NCBI GenBank assembly: GCA_017399225.1
Contig: JAFQEB010000040.1
Location: 1-28,222, forward strand
Direction: 5' to 3'
DNA from: Clostridia bacterium
GTDB lineage: Bacteria > Bacillota_A > Clostridia > Christensenellales > Aristaeellaceae
DNA: 28,222 nucleotides
The translations under genes were made by a program, and so were the position numbers. Shown piece after piece: positions 16,319 to 25,509 of the stretch. Each line of letters begins with the position of its first letter. Positions within the stretch are counted from its first letter, which is position 1. Below the pieces are notes generated by a model. It was not told the origin of the DNA. It saw nothing but the letters and a program-made list of their open reading frames with translations, and made no database searches.

Positions 16319-17282
16319 GCTTCTTCCCTCCCTTCCGCTTCATGTTCCTGGCGCGCTCGGCATGCATCCGCTCAATGGCAATCTGCTCGCCGGTCTTCTG
16401 AATGGCGATCTGCTTGCCTTTGCGCTCCTTGGTGATCAGCAGCAGAACGATCAGCGCCAGGCCCAGGCTCAGGGCGTATACCCACGCCATGGAGCTGGCA
16501 ATGCCGTAACCGCCGCCGGGCTCGCCGCTGCGGAACATGCGGTCATTGATTGTCGCCATGACCTCATTCAGACCGGTTGTCGCCAGGAACACCAGCGTGT
16601 ACACGCCGTTGATGAGGATCATCGGGCGCAGGGCCGGCAATGTGATCTTCCAGAAGGAGATCCAGCCGTTTGCACCGTCAATCATGGAGGCTTCGTAGAG
16701 GGTGCTGTCGATCTTCTGCAAACCGGTCATGTAGATGAGGATCGGCACACCGGAATACCACAGCACCAGGATTATCTGACTGAACAGGCTCGACAGCGGC
16801 CTCGCCAGCATGGGCGGGAGCATCGCTTCAACGATGCCGTTCACACCGTAGGATTCAATCAGCGGAACCGCCGTTGCGCCCTCGTTCACCAGGCGCTCCA
16901 GCACGGGGCCGGACACCACGATGATCGGCAGGAAGAACAGCGTGCGGAAGACGCCCTTGCCCTTCAGGGGCTGATTGAGCATCATGGCGATCACCAGCGA
17001 GAACACCAGGATCACCGCCAGACGCAAAACCGAGTCGGTAAAGAAATTTGTCAGCTGCTCGGTGAAAACCGTATCTTGCTGAAAAATGTAGCGGTAGTTT
17101 TCCCAGCCGACCCAGGTCATCTTCAGACCGGTGGCGGTGACCTTCACATCATGCCAGGAATACCATACGGACTGCACCAGCGGCACCAGAAAGAAGGTCA
17201 CAAAGCCAACCAGCCAGGGAAGCAGGAACACATAGCCCTTCATTTCACGCCGGGTGACAAGGCCGATGCGGAGTTTTTTCAT
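16308..17282 (-). CDS. Carbohydrate ABC transporter permease, MalF/UgpA type
   Basis: A 324-residue permease with about six hydrophobic segments. The EAA loop is EASMIDGANGWISFWKI. A charged, lysine- and arginine-rich tail of about 40 residues follows the last membrane segment and should lie in the cytoplasm. AAAGGAGG is 9 nt before the ATG at 17282, whose ATGA overlaps the stop codon of the DUF5696-like gene. Downstream it overlaps the MalG-type permease by 11 bp. The tight overlaps on both sides indicate coordinated expression with the DUF5696-like protein, suggesting that protein works with this importer. Confidence 0.92.
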   Translation of the reverse strand: MKKLRIGLVTRREMKGYVFLLPWLVGFVTFFLVPLVQSVWYSWHDVKVTATGLKMTWVGWENYRYIFQQDTVFTEQLTNFFTDSVLRLAVILVFSLVIAMMLNQPLKGKGVFRTLFFLPIIVVSGPVLERLVNEGATAVPLIESYGVNGIVEAMLPPMLARPLSSLFSQIILVLWYSGVPILIYMTGLQKIDSTLYEASMIDGANGWISFWKITLPALRPMILINGVYTLVFLATTGLNEVMATINDRMFRSGEPGGGYGIASSMAWVYALSLGLALIVLLLITKERKGKQIAIQKTGEQIAIERMHAERARNMKRKGGKKHGR

Positions 17283-19426
17283 TGCGCATCGCCTCCTTTC
17301 ACCAGGTAACCAAGGGCCGGTATGATCACGCCGTCAACGGGAATATCCGCCTTGCGGTAATTAATGTACACTTGCGTCCCATTTTCGTAGGACACCTTGA
17401 CGACGTCTGTGACAATCTGCTCATGCTTTACCATGGCGCTTCCGCCGATGGACTCGTGCAGATCTTGCAGCTTCTCGTTGATTTCCGTCATCGTGGGCAG
17501 CAGCACATTCCACTTGGCAGAGAACACGTCCGAGGAATTGGTGTGAATCAGGGGCTGCACATCCTCGGCTGTCAGCAGCCAGGAGGGGTACGCGCCGTAC
17601 TCCACCAGCTTGAGCAGCGCCTTTTGCTGGTTGCTCTCGAAGTTCAGCCAGGTAGAATAGTACGGAATCTGTCCGCTGAGCACCATGGGCAGGAAGGGCA
17701 CCTCCGCTGACAGGAAGGAATAGCTGGTCGTGTCCAGCGGCATGTCGAGGAACACATCCGTCTGCGCCAGATAATCGCTCAGGGGATTCTGCAGCGCCAG
17801 CGCGGCGTCGGTATTGGCCAGCAGCGTCTGGTAGTCCGTCAGGGTTTCGCCACGGGAATGATTGCTGCCGCGGGAGTAGTAGGAGTACAGGGTATTGGGC
17901 AGCTTGACCACGGCCAGGCCGTCCACATGCTCGCCCCACTTATCCGCCATCGCCTTCATGATTTCTGCGGAGCGGCTGGGGGTGAGGTAATACAGGTTGG
18001 GGTAGAGTTCCTTGCCCGTCTGGTATTCTGCAATGGTCTGGCCGATGGTGCGTACCACGTCCACCCGCATGTTGTACATGCGATCAGGATTGGCCTGCAC
18101 CGGGTCGATCTCCAGCATGAACTTGCCGCCGTTTTCCCGGACGGACCGGGCCAGGGCGATCAGGTCGTCCTCCTTGCCCAGCTTGCGCTCCAGCTCCACG
18201 CTGCCGCTGCCCAGGGCCCAGGTCAGGCCGCCAGGCTGCCAGCCGCGGTAGATGACCAGCGGATCGTTGATGCCGCTTTCATCGCAGGCGGCAAGGATCT
18301 CCTCCATCTGCTCCACGGAGGTCATGGGCTCGACGCTGTTCCACAGCAGGAATGCCGCGCTCTCCGCACCCAGGAAGTCCACGCGGGGACGATAGGCGGT
18401 GTCCGCCGTATTGAGCTGGCCGTTATCCAGCAGGGCCTTGCGGTAGCGCTGGGCCATGCCGGTGTAGCTGGCACTTTCGCCAGACAGGATGTAAAACCGC
18501 ACAGTCATGTCCCGCAGATAGGGCTTGCTTTCGCGGCTGTTGAGGCCCAGGGTGCGGGTGGTCTGGGCGATGTATTGTTCGCGCAGGGTGAAGTGCGCAG
18601 CTGCCCAGTTATAATCAGTGATGACGCCTGCGGGATACGCCATGATGTCGGCGGCTTCACTGCCATTCTCCACCACAGCGAGGTAGCCCAGCTGATCGTC
18701 GGTGTAGGCCATGCCGTATACCGGCAGGGTGATCTGCTCGGCGGGGCGGTTCAGCTCGGTCATGACCGACTTATCCACGCCGATGTTCGTACCGTAGATG
18801 CGTTTGGAAAAGGGGGTACTGCCCACGCCTTCCCCATTGGAGAAGTTGATGAGCGCACCCGCCGCCTCCGGCACCAGCATGTAGCCGGCCTTCTCGTCCA
18901 ACTCGGTCGCGCCAAAGCAGGGCAGCAGGTACACGCCGCACACGCGGGTATCGGTGAAAGTTTCTACGCCGTCCTTGCCAACGCCCTTTGAGACCGGATA
19001 TTCCTCCAGGCCGTCCTTGGGCATGGTGATAGCGATGGAATCCGCCTCCAGGCGAATTTGAAGCTTGATCTTCACGCCCAGGGCGGTGAAGTCTACCAGG
19101 GCGTCCGCGCCGTCCTCCAGCATGGTCAGATCAATGGCGACCTGATTGCCCATCAGGGACTGCTGCTTGGTGATGACGGACTGACCATCCACCACATCCA
19201 GCACCAGAGGAGATGCCACGAAGGCTTTCCAGCCGGTGAGCTTTCCGGAAGCAGGCTCGATGCTGCTGGCGAAGGACTTGCCACTGGCCTTGTCGGTCAC
19301 GGTCATGTAGAGGTTGGTATCGTCAATGGTGAGGAGGAGATCGTCGTTCTCCACCGTATGGGTATCCGCCAGCGCGATCACGGGCAGGAGCAGAGCAAGG
19401 AGGAGAATCAGCAATTTACACTTCAT
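17279..19426 (-). CDS. Large secreted protein resembling the DUF5696 family
   Basis: A 715-residue protein with a signal peptide of about 20 residues (ends VIALA) and no lipobox. The first ~270 residues are beta-rich and begin with repeated strands typed as LLLTIDDTNLYMTVTDKASG. The C-terminal part, from about residue 360, reads like an (alpha/beta) barrel with patterns such as YRGWQPGG and FMLEIDP. The overall pattern matches what I remember of DUF5696 proteins, found next to ABC sugar importers and Yip1 proteins in Clostridia and Paenibacillus; I could not verify it. It could be an uncharacterised glycosidase or a polysaccharide-binding scaffold, and I would not assign an activity. It overlaps the NHL/Yip1 gene by 11 bp and the downstream permease by 4 bp. 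AAGGAGG lies 12 nt before the ATG. Confidence 0.7.
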   Translation of the reverse strand: MKCKLLILLLALLLPVIALADTHTVENDDLLLTIDDTNLYMTVTDKASGKSFASSIEPASGKLTGWKAFVASPLVLDVVDGQSVITKQQSLMGNQVAIDLTMLEDGADALVDFTALGVKIKLQIRLEADSIAITMPKDGLEEYPVSKGVGKDGVETFTDTRVCGVYLLPCFGATELDEKAGYMLVPEAAGALINFSNGEGVGSTPFSKRIYGTNIGVDKSVMTELNRPAEQITLPVYGMAYTDDQLGYLAVVENGSEAADIMAYPAGVITDYNWAAAHFTLREQYIAQTTRTLGLNSRESKPYLRDMTVRFYILSGESASYTGMAQRYRKALLDNGQLNTADTAYRPRVDFLGAESAAFLLWNSVEPMTSVEQMEEILAACDESGINDPLVIYRGWQPGGLTWALGSGSVELERKLGKEDDLIALARSVRENGGKFMLEIDPVQANPDRMYNMRVDVVRTIGQTIAEYQTGKELYPNLYYLTPSRSAEIMKAMADKWGEHVDGLAVVKLPNTLYSYYSRGSNHSRGETLTDYQTLLANTDAALALQNPLSDYLAQTDVFLDMPLDTTSYSFLSAEVPFLPMVLSGQIPYYSTWLNFESNQQKALLKLVEYGAYPSWLLTAEDVQPLIHTNSSDVFSAKWNVLLPTMTEINEKLQDLHESIGGSAMVKHEQIVTDVVKVSYENGTQVYINYRKADIPVDGVIIPALGYLVKGGDAQ

Positions 19427-21437
19427 TGTAGAATCGCGCCTCCTTCCATACGGCAGTGATGAACTCCCACAGCTGGGCCACCAGCGCTGCCGCGATGACC
19501 ATGGCGATGATGATCATCAGCATGGTGAACAGCGTTAGCAGCAGGGCCACGAAGGTTTCCGTGAAATTGTAGTTCTGCAGCGACTTGACCATCATGACCA
19601 CCAGCATCAGGCACAATCCGATGGTGACCACATCCAACAGGGTGATGATGAACGCCTCGTTGAACGTCAGCACGAAAGACAGCGCGAAGGTGATGGGCTT
19701 GATCATCACATACGGGCCCAGCGCATAGGCGAAGGAGCAGTACATCTGCTTGAAGGTGCCCTCGCCGTCGCGGATGGAGCAGATCAGGTTGCAGGCGATC
19801 AGGAACAGCGCAATGCCGCCGATGAGCATTACCAGATCCATGCCCACATCAAACTGTCCGTCGGGGATGGTCTTGAACAGGAAGCCGCAGTAGTACTTGT
19901 TGACGATAAAGATGAGGATCGCCGCGATATAAAGGATCGTGGCCGACAGTACGCTGACCTTGCCCTCATGCTTCACGCCGTAGAAGGCGTCCGCCGGGTT
20001 TCGCGGGAAGTAGGTGACAAATTTCAGTTCCCGCAGCAGCTTTACATCGAAGAAGGCATGCACCTTATTGCAGAAGCGCTGTACGGGTTTGACACGGGTC
20101 TTGAGCGTCTTCCAGAGCTTGCCCAGGAGCCACAGTGCGAACAATCCGCCGATCATCCACATGATGCCGCCCTGGAGGATCACATTGCGAACCTCCCAGT
20201 AGGAATCGGAGTAACCCTCCTTGTCGCCGCCGCGGCGGGAGGCCTGCAGGGCTTCCTCGTACATTTCCAGCTTGTAGTAGGCGCGGCCCAGACCCATGTG
20301 GGCGTAGTCAAACATGGAGTTGAGCTCCAGCACCTGCTCCCAGGGCTCGCGACTCTCGGCGTAGCGGCCCTCCTGATACAGGGCCAGGCCCCTGTGCACC
20401 AGGTTGGCGTAGTCCGTCACGGCGAAGCGCTGCACCAGCGCCTTGTCGCGGTCAAGGACGTAAAGGTTGCCGTAGCGGTCCACATCGATGGCCACGGTGT
20501 TGACGAACAGGCCTGTGCGGGTACGATCCTGATCCTGGCCTCCGAAGTAGAACAGACAGCGGCCATCCCGGGTGTACTCCATGATGTAGCCCAGCTCGTT
20601 GATGACGAAGATGTTCTCCTGCGTGCCCACTGCCACGTCGATGGTGTTGTCATGGCCCCAGCCGGTAGGTTCCATGATGTTCAGGCCGGACATGTTCAGC
20701 CGCTTCACGCCGCGCACGCCGGTGGTCACGGTGTAGAGCAGGCCGCGCTCGTCCATATCCACGCTTGTGGGGGTGGCCGGAATGACCCGTTTGAGCTTGG
20801 CCAGCTGTTCCTCGGTATAGGTGAGGCGCTTGAGCATCTCGCCCAGGCTGAGGTTGGTATCGTTCGCGCCGAAGTAGCCCAGGAAGGTGCCGTCCGCCGC
20901 GAACTGGGCAATGCCGTTGGTGTTGCCCTTGGAGATGACATACAGGCTGCCGGCGGCATCCACAGCGATCTTCAGCGGCTCAAACTTGGCTTTCACGCCA
21001 TACAGGGGCGTGCCGGGGTGCTCCAGGGTGAAGACCGTTTCGCCGGTTGCGACATCATACACCACCACCTGCTGGAGCTTCAAGTCCGCCACGTAGAGCT
21101 TTCCATCCCGGACGTAGATGCCGCCGGGCTGCTTGAGATCATCCTTGCCGAAGGTGCGGATCCACTCGCCGTCCAGCGTACACATGAGCACGCGCTTGTT
21201 GCCCTCGTCGGAGATGAAGAGGTGATCCTCATCATCCACGAACACATCCGCCGGACGTTTGAGCGCTTTGCCGTCGAATTCGGAGTAGGTGCCCTCGGGC
21301 AGATAACCGGCGGGAGAATGGGCCTGCTCGCCGGAGTATATCTCCGTTAGGGTGTAGTAGGGCGCTTCATCCGCCCAGGCAGTCAGGGGCAGAAGCGCCA
21401 GACAAAGCAGGAATACCAGAATGCGTTTGATGCGCAT
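19416..21437 (-). CDS. NHL-repeat, TPR and Yip1-domain membrane protein
   Basis: A 673-residue protein of unusual layout. A signal peptide (residues 1-22) is followed by NHL beta-propeller repeats at about 60-340, with recurrent patterns such as PADVFVDDEDHLFISD and PGGIYVRDGKLYVAD. A TPR-like helical pair sits at about 343-400 and a transmembrane helix at about 420-442. A Yip1-like domain of four or five membrane segments spans about 475-665. The propeller and TPR part should face outside, anchored by the C-terminal membrane block. Its place among importer genes suggests a sensor, scaffold or assembly role for glycan capture; no function is established that I know of. It is 17 bp after a MalF-type permease gene and overlaps the DUF5696-like gene by 11 bp. 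AAGGGGAG is 6 nt before the ATG. Confidence 0.8.
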   Translation of the reverse strand: MRIKRILVFLLCLALLPLTAWADEAPYYTLTEIYSGEQAHSPAGYLPEGTYSEFDGKALKRPADVFVDDEDHLFISDEGNKRVLMCTLDGEWIRTFGKDDLKQPGGIYVRDGKLYVADLKLQQVVVYDVATGETVFTLEHPGTPLYGVKAKFEPLKIAVDAAGSLYVISKGNTNGIAQFAADGTFLGYFGANDTNLSLGEMLKRLTYTEEQLAKLKRVIPATPTSVDMDERGLLYTVTTGVRGVKRLNMSGLNIMEPTGWGHDNTIDVAVGTQENIFVINELGYIMEYTRDGRCLFYFGGQDQDRTRTGLFVNTVAIDVDRYGNLYVLDRDKALVQRFAVTDYANLVHRGLALYQEGRYAESREPWEQVLELNSMFDYAHMGLGRAYYKLEMYEEALQASRRGGDKEGYSDSYWEVRNVILQGGIMWMIGGLFALWLLGKLWKTLKTRVKPVQRFCNKVHAFFDVKLLRELKFVTYFPRNPADAFYGVKHEGKVSVLSATILYIAAILIFIVNKYYCGFLFKTIPDGQFDVGMDLVMLIGGIALFLIACNLICSIRDGEGTFKQMYCSFAYALGPYVMIKPITFALSFVLTFNEAFIITLLDVVTIGLCLMLVVMMVKSLQNYNFTETFVALLLTLFTMLMIIIAMVIAAALVAQLWEFITAVWKEARFYNEV

Positions 21438-21454
21438 GGCGTTCTCCCCTTTCT

Positions 21455-22360
21455 TTAGTCTTCCTTGAACATCTTGCCGCTCCAGCGGGTAATGGTGTAA
21501 ATCAGCACCAACAACACCACGGAAGCTGCGGATGCATAGCCCATCTCATAGCGGATGAAGCCGTAGTCCTCGATCAGGTTGACGATCAGCTGGCCTGCGT
21601 ACTGGGGCGTGGGGTTCGCGCCGGAGAGGCTCACGCCGATGTGGCCCACCTGGAAGGTGTTGACCACCGCCATCACCAGGCCGAAGAGCATCTGAGGCTT
21701 CATCATCGGGATGGTGATATAGAAGACCTCCTGGAAGCGATTGCGCAGGCCGTCGATCTCCGCAGCCTCGTAGACGCTTTCGTCGATGTTCATCATGCCT
21801 GCCAGCATCGCCAGGAAGCCTACGCCCATGGAGGACCACAGGGCCACGATGATCATCACCGGCATCAGGTAGGCGGTGGACTGAAGGAACTGGATGGGCT
21901 CGGAGATCCAGCCCAGGTTCAGCAGCACCGCGTTGAGGTAACCGCGCTCGTCACCGGAGAAGATGATGCGCCAGACGACATTCATCGCCACGCCGGAGGT
22001 CATCGAGGGGCTATAAATCAGCAGCGCCAGCACTGTACGCGGGCCCTTGGTGATCTGGCTGAGGCACCAGGCCAGGAAGAAGCTCAGCAGGTATCCGCCG
22101 GGGCCCACGATGATCGCAAAGAGGATCGTGTTGGGCAGGACGTACTGCATGAAGATCGCGTCGCGGGTTAGGAGGTTGACGTAGTTCATGAAGCCCACGA
22201 AATCCGGCACCTGGATGGTGTTGAAGTTCGTGAAGGAGAGCCCGATGGCGATCACCACCGGCACGATGATGAACAGCGTGAACAGAATGATGTAGGGAGC
22301 GAGGAATGCCCATGCGATGTGTTGATCCTTGGGGCCACGCATTTTGACAGCCTTGGTCAT
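21455..22360 (-). CDS. Carbohydrate ABC transporter permease, MalF type
   Basis: A 301-residue permease with about six membrane segments and the EAA loop [17 protein letters not shown] place the start at the ATG at 22360: AAAGGAG lies 8 nt upstream and its ATGA overlaps the stop codon of the large binding protein. A GTG at 22369 would have the same AAAGGAG almost touching it. It follows the 945-residue binding protein directly but has no MalG-type gene next to it. The unpaired MalG-type permease at 12714-13577 is the best partner candidate. No ATPase gene is present in the window. Confidence 0.92.
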   Translation of the reverse strand: MTKAVKMRGPKDQHIAWAFLAPYIILFTLFIIVPVVIAIGLSFTNFNTIQVPDFVGFMNYVNLLTRDAIFMQYVLPNTILFAIIVGPGGYLLSFFLAWCLSQITKGPRTVLALLIYSPSMTSGVAMNVVWRIIFSGDERGYLNAVLLNLGWISEPIQFLQSTAYLMPVMIIVALWSSMGVGFLAMLAGMMNIDESVYEAAEIDGLRNRFQEVFYITIPMMKPQMLFGLVMAVVNTFQVGHIGVSLSGANPTPQYAGQLIVNLIEDYGFIRYEMGYASAASVVLLVLIYTITRWSGKMFKED

Positions 22361-25194
22361 TCCAGCCACTCCTTTACTGTATTGATGTCCGGCACGATGA
22401 AGGGCGCGGTCAGCTGACCGTCCTTCAGGCGGCCGAATTCCTCCAGCTTGCGTTCCAGCTCGCGGTCAATGCGCTTGATCGCTTCATCCAGTGCCGCGCG
22501 GAGGTTTTGCCCCTCCAGGCACACGGCGTTTACGGCATTGGACAGCTCGCGCTCCACCATGTAGGAACCGGGGTTGCGGGGCGTTTCGTAGATCCAGTTC
22601 ATCTGCTCGGCAATGATCTGCTTGTGCTCCGTGGGCCAGGGTGCGTTCATGTAGGCAGCCATGTTGGCGCTGTTCCACATATACTCATTGCCCAGGGTGG
22701 ACTGAAGGTTGAAGGCGAATTCCGTCTGGATCTCCTCGCTCATCCACCAGGAGAGGAACTGCCAGGATTCCTCCGGCATGTTGGTGTTGTCGAAGATGAA
22801 ACAGCTCTGCTCTGCGCCGCTTGTCCAGCGCTGGACTTCGCCATTTTCGTCCGTCATGCCGGGGTAAAGGGCAATGCTCCACTTGTCCGCCAGTTCGGGG
22901 GCGGCATTCATCACCAGGTTGTACATGGCGTAATTGGAGGTGCCGATGGGCAGCGTGCCGTCGCGGAAGCTCTGGTAGAAGCTGTTGACCTCAAAATCCA
23001 TGTCGTAGATGACGAAGGAATCCGTCATGACCTTGAGGGCCTCGATGGCTTCCTCGGTGTCCAGCTGGACGTGAAGGTCGCCGTCCTCATAGAGCACCGC
23101 CCCGTTCTGGTACAGGAAGGGCGTGGTGATGGAGAAGGCTTTGTAGCCCACCGCGTTCGCTACGAAGTTGTTGTAGTTCAGGCCGAAACGATGCAGCGTG
23201 GGCAGCATCTGCAGCACTTCCTCGTAAGAATTGGGCACTTCCAGCCCGATGGATTCCAGAATGTCCTCGCGATAGAACAGCACATAGAAGTTGAAGGTTT
23301 CCGGCAGGGCATACATGCCGTCGTCGCACACAGCGGGCATCAGGAGGCCTGTGGGGAACCACTTGCCCACCGTGCCGAAGTCCTCGTATTCGCGCAGGTT
23401 CTTCAGCGCGCCGCGGACGGCCAGGTCATACACGCGGGTGGTGGATACGCCCAGTGCCACATCCGGCGCAGCGCCGGAGGCATTGGCCAGGATCAGCTTG
23501 CTCTCGTCCGGCATGATGGAGAACTCCACCTCGATGCCAGTCCGGGGCGTGAAGGTGGTATCCGCCATGCGCTGGAGGATTTCCAGGTACTGCCGGGGGC
23601 GGTTGACCCACACCTGCAGTTTGCTCTCGTCCGCATTATCCGCCACATAGCTTTCATCGGTGAAGGAAGCAACGAAGCGACCGGCGGTATCCGCTGCCTG
23701 CTCCAGAAGGTTGGGTTCCTTGGGCAGCATTTCTTCATCTGTATAGAGGTAGATCGCATCCAGGCCCACCGGGCTGGTGGAGAGGTTCTCCACCGTGCTG
23801 ACCAGGAAGCCACGAGCGGAAGACGATCCCTGGGAGAAAAGCGCCAGCTTCTTGGGCAGGTTATCCGGCTCTTTGGCCAGCTGTTCCAAGGCCTGGATCG
23901 CCATGTCCAGGCTGGACAGCGCACCAACGCGGCCTTCTGTGTGGGCAATCCAGCCCAGTTCGGCACGGATAGCCTTCAGTTCGCTGATCCAGCGGCTCAG
24001 GTCATCCGCGATGTGGAAGTCAAAGTCCTCCAGGGCAAAGTCGCGGAAGAAATCCGTGTTCCCGCCGGTGATCTTGGTGATCTGCAGGGACAGGTCGGCA
24101 ATTTCGTCAGAGATGGTCTGCAGCAGCTGCAGTGAGGGCCGGAGGGGATCCACGCTGGTCAGCAGGGTCAGGGTATGCTCGCCCTCCGTCAGGTACATAT
24201 ACGCGGGATTGCCCTCCGCGTCCATGATGGTCTGATTCTCGAATTGCAGCGTGTAGCTGAATTCTGCATTCTCAAAGGCAGGGCCGGGGATCACGCCATC
24301 GATCAGCACCGTGCGGTATACCGGGAAGTTTGCCAGCTCGCTCTGCCGCAGCCGTAGCGCCATGGCATAATTGCCAGATTGCTCCACGGTGAAGGTGTAG
24401 GTCAGCACATCGCCGGGATATTTATAGGAAGTATCTTCAATATGATTGATGACTTTCTTATTGCTGGAGTAGGGGGTCAGGCGCATGTCATAGTCCGCCA
24501 GGGGCCGGATGTTGGGGTTATTGCGCACCGGCACCTGCTCAGCCTGGAGGGTGATGAGGGCACTGCCTTGAGGTTCCCCCTGCGCCGTATTCAGCATGGG
24601 GATTTCGCCCTCCAGCGTCATACTGTACAGCTTGAAGGGACCCTCGCGGCAGATGATCGTGATTTCATGCTCGCCCGCTGTCAGGTACAGGCCCATGCCT
24701 TTTGAGTACATGCCTGCCTTTCCCATCAATCGGCAGGAAGTTGTTTCATAGGATTTCACCGGCATGGAGACAACCTCGTTGCCGTAGCGATCCTTGCTGA
24801 ATGTGCCGCTTTGCGTCCACAGACTGTCAAGGGTCAGGGTGCTGCACTCCGCATAGGGCAGCTCGCCGTCCACCATCAGGGTGAAGCCGTTGTCCAGGAT
24901 GTTGTTGCCGGTCATGGCGTAGGTCAACACGGGGTAACCGAAGGTATCCTGATGCACAGACACTGTGAAGGTCAGCTGTTCGCCCTCAGCCAGCAGGGCG
25001 CCTTCTTTTGCTTCATAGAGCTTCATACTTTCCGTAACGATCATCGGATCAGCCATGGAAGCAAGATACGCAGTATAATCATTCTTTTCGGAGCGTTCCA
25101 GATAAAGCTGCGTCAGGCCTTCACCCACCGCATGCAGCGGCAGAATCAGAAGTAGCACACAGAGGCAACTCCAGATTTTCAGCATACGCTTCAC
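22357..25194 (-). CDS. Very large extracellular solute-binding protein with N-terminal sandwich domains
   Basis: A 945-residue exported protein, about twice the usual size for this family. A signal peptide of ~25 residues (MKRML start) lacks a lipobox. Two beta-rich, carbohydrate-binding-like regions follow at about residues 60-200 and 215-360, the second with [10 protein letters not shown] and GEHTLTLL motifs. A helical linker spans about 395-470. A type 1 solute-binding domain starts near 525 ([18 protein letters not shown]) and runs to about 920. I prefer the GTG start at 25194, which gives the signal peptide a basic N-terminus and has GGGGGG 6 nt upstream; an ATG at 25185 is the alternative. 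The open frame continues to 25350 but runs through the promoter. It is the first gene of the operon and is likely to capture long or branched oligosaccharides. Confidence 0.88.
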   Translation of the reverse strand: MKRMLKIWSCLCVLLLILPLHAVGEGLTQLYLERSEKNDYTAYLASMADPMIVTESMKLYEAKEGALLAEGEQLTFTVSVHQDTFGYPVLTYAMTGNNILDNGFTLMVDGELPYAECSTLTLDSLWTQSGTFSKDRYGNEVVSMPVKSYETTSCRLMGKAGMYSKGMGLYLTAGEHEITIICREGPFKLYSMTLEGEIPMLNTAQGEPQGSALITLQAEQVPVRNNPNIRPLADYDMRLTPYSSNKKVINHIEDTSYKYPGDVLTYTFTVEQSGNYAMALRLRQSELANFPVYRTVLIDGVIPGPAFENAEFSYTLQFENQTIMDAEGNPAYMYLTEGEHTLTLLTSVDPLRPSLQLLQTISDEIADLSLQITKITGGNTDFFRDFALEDFDFHIADDLSRWISELKAIRAELGWIAHTEGRVGALSSLDMAIQALEQLAKEPDNLPKKLALFSQGSSSARGFLVSTVENLSTSPVGLDAIYLYTDEEMLPKEPNLLEQAADTAGRFVASFTDESYVADNADESKLQVWVNRPRQYLEILQRMADTTFTPRTGIEVEFSIMPDESKLILANASGAAPDVALGVSTTRVYDLAVRGALKNLREYEDFGTVGKWFPTGLLMPAVCDDGMYALPETFNFYVLFYREDILESIGLEVPNSYEEVLQMLPTLHRFGLNYNNFVANAVGYKAFSITTPFLYQNGAVLYEDGDLHVQLDTEEAIEALKVMTDSFVIYDMDFEVNSFYQSFRDGTLPIGTSNYAMYNLVMNAAPELADKWSIALYPGMTDENGEVQRWTSGAEQSCFIFDNTNMPEESWQFLSWWMSEEIQTEFAFNLQSTLGNEYMWNSANMAAYMNAPWPTEHKQIIAEQMNWIYETPRNPGSYMVERELSNAVNAVCLEGQNLRAALDEAIKRIDRELERKLEEFGRLKDGQLTAPFIVPDINTVKEWLE

Positions 25195-25244
25195 AACGAT
25201 CCCCCCACATTCCAGCTGCATTTCGTTTGTTTCGGTATATCTGG

Positions 25245-25273
25245 ATTTTATCATAGACATTTCGACTTTGCAA
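25245..25273 (-). promoter_or_regulatory. Probable sigma-A promoter of the glycan operon
   Basis: On the minus strand TTGCAA (25268-25273) is followed after exactly 17 nt by TAAAAT (25245-25250), one mismatch from the -10 consensus. An upstream TG makes it an extended -10. Transcription should start near 25238, leaving a leader of about 44 nt before the GTG start. This is the only convincing promoter in the 312-bp gap and the longest gene train lies downstream. Confidence 0.65.
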
Positions 25274-25349
25274 TAGTTCTCGCAGAAAATATGTAAATTT
25301 TGGCCTCGTTTTTTCCCTTTATTACAAATTTTTTCGTATTTAACTTGCA

Positions 25350-25363
25350 TGCAAACGTTTTCA
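25350..25363. promoter_or_regulatory. cre-like / LacI-family operator upstream of the operon
   Basis: The site TGCAAACGTTTTCA fits the general TGNAANCGNWNNCA pattern of catabolite-responsive elements, with a central CG and good dyad symmetry. It lies about 110-125 bp upstream of the predicted transcription start, farther than typical repressing cre sites, so activation, looping or a different LacI-family protein are possible. It overlaps a perfect TTGCATGCAA palindrome (25346-25355). Confidence 0.5.
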
Positions 25364-25443
25364 AAGGGTGAAAATCTGAAATAGTCAAACCAATTTAGCC
25401 GTCTGATTATTCATTTTCGTTTTTTTGGAACATTCCGAATCAC

Positions 25444-25509
25444 TGATCAACATCCACTTGCGTTGTCATTGTCACAACGAATGTCAATGCTCACTTCGTC
25501 AGTTGATCA
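25444..25509. repeat. Inverted repeat block containing a second oriT-like sequence
   Basis: TGATCAAC at 25444-25451 and GTTGATCA at 25502-25509 form an 8-bp inverted repeat, the right arm containing the relaxase stop codon. Inside are CGTTGT/ACAACG (7-nt loop) and, on the minus strand at 25499-25481, ACGAAGTGAGCATTGACAT. The latter matches 15 of 19 positions of the candidate oriT on the other side of the relaxase gene. Confidence 0.55.

Larger units (their letters stand above)
25195..25506. other. Gene-free interval between relaxase and glycan operon
   Basis: This 312-bp interval is AT-rich compared with both sides. It holds the operon promoter and cre-like site, and at its right end a structured stretch (25441-25509) with TGATCAAC/GTTGATCA ends, an ACAACG hairpin and a second copy of the oriT-like sequence. 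I see no complete terminator for the relaxase gene. GGAACATTCC at 25428-25437 has its T-run on the wrong side for either gene. Confidence 0.6.

Noticed and set aside
25195..25350. N-terminal extension of the large solute-binding protein to an ATG at 25350
   Set aside because: It would put 52 residues ahead of a clear signal peptide and read through the promoter. The GTG at 25194 with GGGGGG upstream fits better.
25428..25437. GGAACATTCC hairpin next to a T-run as a relaxase terminator
   Set aside because: The run of seven T lies before the hairpin on the plus strand and becomes A-rich after it on the minus strand, so it does not follow the stem in the direction of relaxase transcription. The stem is only 4-5 bp.
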